From NCBI RefSeq assembly GCF_009687885.1, contig NZ_BLAF01000039.1:1-49964 (forward strand): a stretch of DNA of 49,964 nt, given 5' to 3'. Position numbers and translations under genes: made by a program. The first letter of the stretch is position 1, and every line of letters begins with the position of its first letter. This document shows, piece by piece, positions 49,153 through 49,964 of this stretch. Under the pieces are notes generated by a model that was not told the origin of the DNA, did no database searches, and worked only from the letters and a program-made list of their open reading frames with translations. This DNA comes from Acrocarpospora pleiomorpha. Its GTDB lineage: Bacteria > Actinomycetota > Actinomycetes > Streptosporangiales > Streptosporangiaceae.

Positions 49153-49698
49153 CTACGTGCCGGTTGGTGAGGCCTCCGCGTCCAGAAGGTCGAGCATGTA
49201 CTTGATCTGGGCTGCCCGGGAGACGTCGATCTGGTGGGCCAGGTCCCGGGCGGCCGGGTTGGTGCCGCCGCCGGTTTCGTAGCGGGCCAGCTGGATGGCG
49301 TCGTCCTGGTGGGCGATCATCGTGTTGAGGAGGCGGCGTTCGAAGTCCGGATCGGGGGTTTTGCGGAGCCGGGTGAGTTCGGCCTTGGTGGTTTCCGGCA
49401 TGCCGCCGTGATGGGCGTGCTCGTCGGGGGACGCGGTCAGGGGCTGGTCCCATTCGAGGAGCCAGCGGGTCATTGTCTGGACCTCTGTGCTCTGGGTGGA
49501 GCCGATCGCGGCCGCGAGGGTTCGGACCTCGGGGCGGACCTGACGGCCTTCGGCGAGCTTGGTGAGGCCGACGCCCTGCTGGTTGTGGGCGACCATCATC
49601 TGCAGGAACATCACGTCGGACGCGTTGACTTGCGATGCGGGTTCGAGGGTGCCGCAGCCCGTGAGGAGTAGGGCCGCGAGTAGGACGTACCGCCTCAT
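49153..49698 (-). CDS. DUF305 lipoprotein
   Basis: A 181-residue secreted lipoprotein. The signal is MRRYVLLAALLLTGC with a good lipobox (LLTGC). The mature part has DUF305 pattern in two halves: DVMFLQMMVAHNQQGVGLTK and ERRLLNTMIAHQDDAIQLAR, with a His-rich stretch (DEHAHHGGMPE) between. DUF305 proteins are four-helix, ferritin-like and often found with copper or stress genes; a metal-handling role is likely. It is transcribed away from the left neighbour, and the truncated chitin-binding gene lies upstream in the same direction. Confidence 0.9.
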   Translation of the reverse strand: MRRYVLLAALLLTGCGTLEPASQVNASDVMFLQMMVAHNQQGVGLTKLAEGRQVRPEVRTLAAAIGSTQSTEVQTMTRWLLEWDQPLTASPDEHAHHGGMPETTKAELTRLRKTPDPDFERRLLNTMIAHQDDAIQLARYETGGGTNPAARDLAHQIDVSRAAQIKYMLDLLDAEASPTGT

Positions 49699-49751
49699 GA
49701 TTTTCTCCTGAGCGAGGGCCGCGCCCGGGAGCCCGGGCGCGGGTCGCTATG

Positions 49752-49964
49752 TCAGAGCCTGCGCCAGAGGGCGGGCACGTTCGGCGGCTCCCAGCCGGCC
49801 AGCGAGGTGTGCTGCTGGAGGCACTGGTAGCGGACGCCGCCGTAGGTGACCTGCGCGCCGACGGCGTAGAACACGCCGGTTGCCCAGGTTCCGCCCGCGG
49901 GGGGCTGGCTGGGCGTCGGGCTCGGCGAAGGCTGCGGCGGGGTGGGGGTCGGGGTGGGGGTCGT
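49752..49964 (-). CDS. 3' end of a secreted protein with a chitin-binding-type (CBM5/12-like) module
   Basis: Open on the minus strand from the window edge to TGA at 49752-49754; the start lies outside. The visible 70 residues are a Thr/Pro/Ser linker (TPTPTPTPPQPSPSPTPSQP) followed by a small aromatic module: GGTWATGVFYAVGAQVTYGG, VRYQCLQQHTSLAGWEPPNV and PALWRRL. This is the pattern of C-terminal CBM5/12 modules on actinobacterial chitinases, lytic monooxygenases and other secreted enzymes. The catalytic part is not in view. Confidence 0.85.
   Translation of the reverse strand, partial: TTPTPTPTPPQPSPSPTPSQPPAGGTWATGVFYAVGAQVTYGGVRYQCLQQHTSLAGWEPPNVPALWRRL

Noticed and set aside
1..49964. 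CRISPR arrays, rRNA or tRNA genes, complete insertion sequences
   Set aside because: None was seen; the only tandem repeat array lacks spacers, and no transposase signature was found outside the doubtful pseudogene.

Overview
The window is about 50 kb of high-GC actinomycete DNA: third codon positions are almost all G or C, GTG and TTG starts are frequent, and several families are typical of filamentous Actinobacteria (an AfsR/SARP regulator, two 'conservon' kinase modules, ROK-type XylR, a DUF305 lipoprotein). A member of the Streptosporangiales or a related order would fit, but the genus is an inference. No rRNA, tRNA, CRISPR array or intact insertion sequence was seen.

Layout. 37-3237 is a large AfsR/SARP regulator, followed by a secreted polysaccharide deacetylase, a multiply frameshifted pseudogene (4473-5220) and an orphan membrane protein. 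6515-10194 holds an acyltransferase, an NrtR-like Nudix regulator and a secreted DUF4434-like protein. 10230-17701 is a cell-surface polysaccharide locus: three glycosyltransferases, a UDP-HexNAc dehydrogenase and a UDP-GlcNAc 2-epimerase, which together could make and use a UDP-ManNAc uronic acid donor. 17698-32874 is a compact island for aldaric (sugar diacid) catabolism. It has GudD glucarate dehydratase, KdgD, and alpha-ketoglutarate semialdehyde dehydrogenase, enough to take D-glucarate to 2-oxoglutarate. It also has a LysR regulator, a five-gene Dpp/Opp-type ABC importer, a TauE-family membrane protein, a second enolase-superfamily acid-sugar dehydratase, two D-2-hydroxyacid dehydrogenases and an IclR regulator. 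Nearly identical 16-bp palindromes lie in front of the importer operon and in front of the IclR gene/second dehydratase, so one regulator probably controls both.

After an acyltransferase, 34091-37866 is a four-gene conservon (GTPase, DUF742, roadblock, sensor kinase) ending in a strong hairpin. A reductase, a five-copy 19-bp tandem repeat, two orphan small genes and a sulfotransferase separate it from a reduced second conservon (41188-43493) that has only the DUF742 and kinase genes. 44289-48076 is a xylose unit: xylA and xylB divergent from a ROK XylR, with a palindromic operator between them and two tandem hairpins after xylB. The right end has a small conserved-looking gene, a VOC protein, a DUF305 lipoprotein and the 3' end of a secreted protein with a chitin-binding-type module that runs off the window.

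The main theme is carbohydrate: building a surface polymer, importing and degrading sugar diacids and xylose, and remodelling glycans outside the cell. Functions are read from motifs and gene order; no database search was possible.
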